DNA of 6,271 nt from Gammaproteobacteria bacterium (lineage in GTDB: Bacteria; Pseudomonadota; Gammaproteobacteria; CAJXQU01): NCBI GenBank assembly GCA_026984275.1, contig JALSSM010000461.1, positions 1 to 6,271 of the forward strand. The letters run 5' to 3'. Made by a program: the position numbers and the translations under genes. This document shows, piece by piece, positions 6,158 through 6,271 of this stretch; position 1 is the stretch's first letter; each line of letters begins with the position of its first letter. The notes under the pieces were generated by a model. The model was not told the origin of the DNA. It made no database searches and saw only the letters and a list, made by a program, of their open reading frames with translations.

Positions 6158-6271
6158 TTACTGCAACTGCAAACTGATTTTATCCAGTTGAGAGCCATCT
6201 TCACGTAAATAAACACGCAGAATGTGCTCTCCAGCACTCAGATTAACCTGCACAGGATCGGCTTTGTTCCG
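6158..6271 (-). CDS. C-terminal end of a protein with a probable carbohydrate-binding domain (5' part outside window)
   Basis: The minus-strand frame is open from the right edge for 37 codons to TAA (complement of 6158-6160). The residues include SAGEHILRVYLREDGSQLDK followed by a short beta-strand-like tail ISLQLQ. The pattern 'aGeH-tLrvylREDG-x-x-LDKi' is typical of the last strands of beta-sandwich carbohydrate-binding modules (CBM6/malectin-like) found at the C-termini of extracellular polysaccharide-acting or surface proteins. The gene reads towards the operon, convergent with the Ldh_2 gene. With only 37 residues visible, neither the enzyme nor the ligand can be named, and whether the gene is intact is unknown. 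Confidence 0.5.
   Translation of the reverse strand, partial: RNKADPVQVNLSAGEHILRVYLREDGSQLDKISLQLQ

Noticed and set aside
1..6271. CRISPR array, tRNA, rRNA or intact insertion sequence
   Set aside because: No regularly spaced repeats, tRNA-like structure, rRNA segment or complete transposase with terminal repeats was seen.

Overview
This AT-rich window looks like chromosomal DNA of a Gram-negative bacterium that uses the PEP-CTERM/exosortase sorting system, probably a gammaproteobacterium. The main evidence is a secreted protein ending in a PLPA-type sorting tail, preceded by the 3' end of a multipass membrane acyltransferase of the kind that decorates surface polysaccharide. The lineage is an inference from gene content; no marker gene is present.

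Layout. Positions 2-448 (+) hold the 3' end of an acyltransferase-3 family protein. It converges on a VPLPA/PEP-CTERM protein at 516-1292 (-), and a perfect 9-bp inverted repeat (425-470) lies between and over their 3' ends. Positions 1293-1762 are a divergent intergenic region with candidate promoter elements and a perfect 7+7 bp inverted repeat just upstream of the next operon. Four genes then run rightwards in a tight operon: an RraA-like/HMG-aldolase family protein (1763-2473), a stand-alone cyanophycin-synthetase-like ATP-grasp ligase (2483-3565), a second, different ATP-grasp carboxylate-amine ligase (3605-4843), and an Ldh_2-family NAD(P)H oxidoreductase (4840-5856). Gaps are 9 nt, 39 nt and a 4-nt ATGA overlap. 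Positions 5857-6157 appear to be a degenerate spacer with coding remnants on the minus strand. The right edge (6158-6271, -) carries the last 37 codons of a protein ending in what looks like a carbohydrate-binding domain.

How the genes may work together. An aldolase/decarboxylase-fold protein acting on 2-oxo acids, a 2-oxoacid or imine reductase, and two amide-forming ligases make a coherent biosynthetic set. They could build a small hydroxy- or amino-acid unit and join it by amide bonds, either as a small pseudopeptide or as an acyl decoration of an amino sugar in a surface polysaccharide. I do not recognise this four-gene combination as a named pathway. The most striking detail is that the Ldh_2 protein lacks both histidines conserved in its family (Gln44 and Phe116 instead, AllD numbering), so its chemistry may differ from the usual malate/lactate/ureidoglycolate dehydrogenases.
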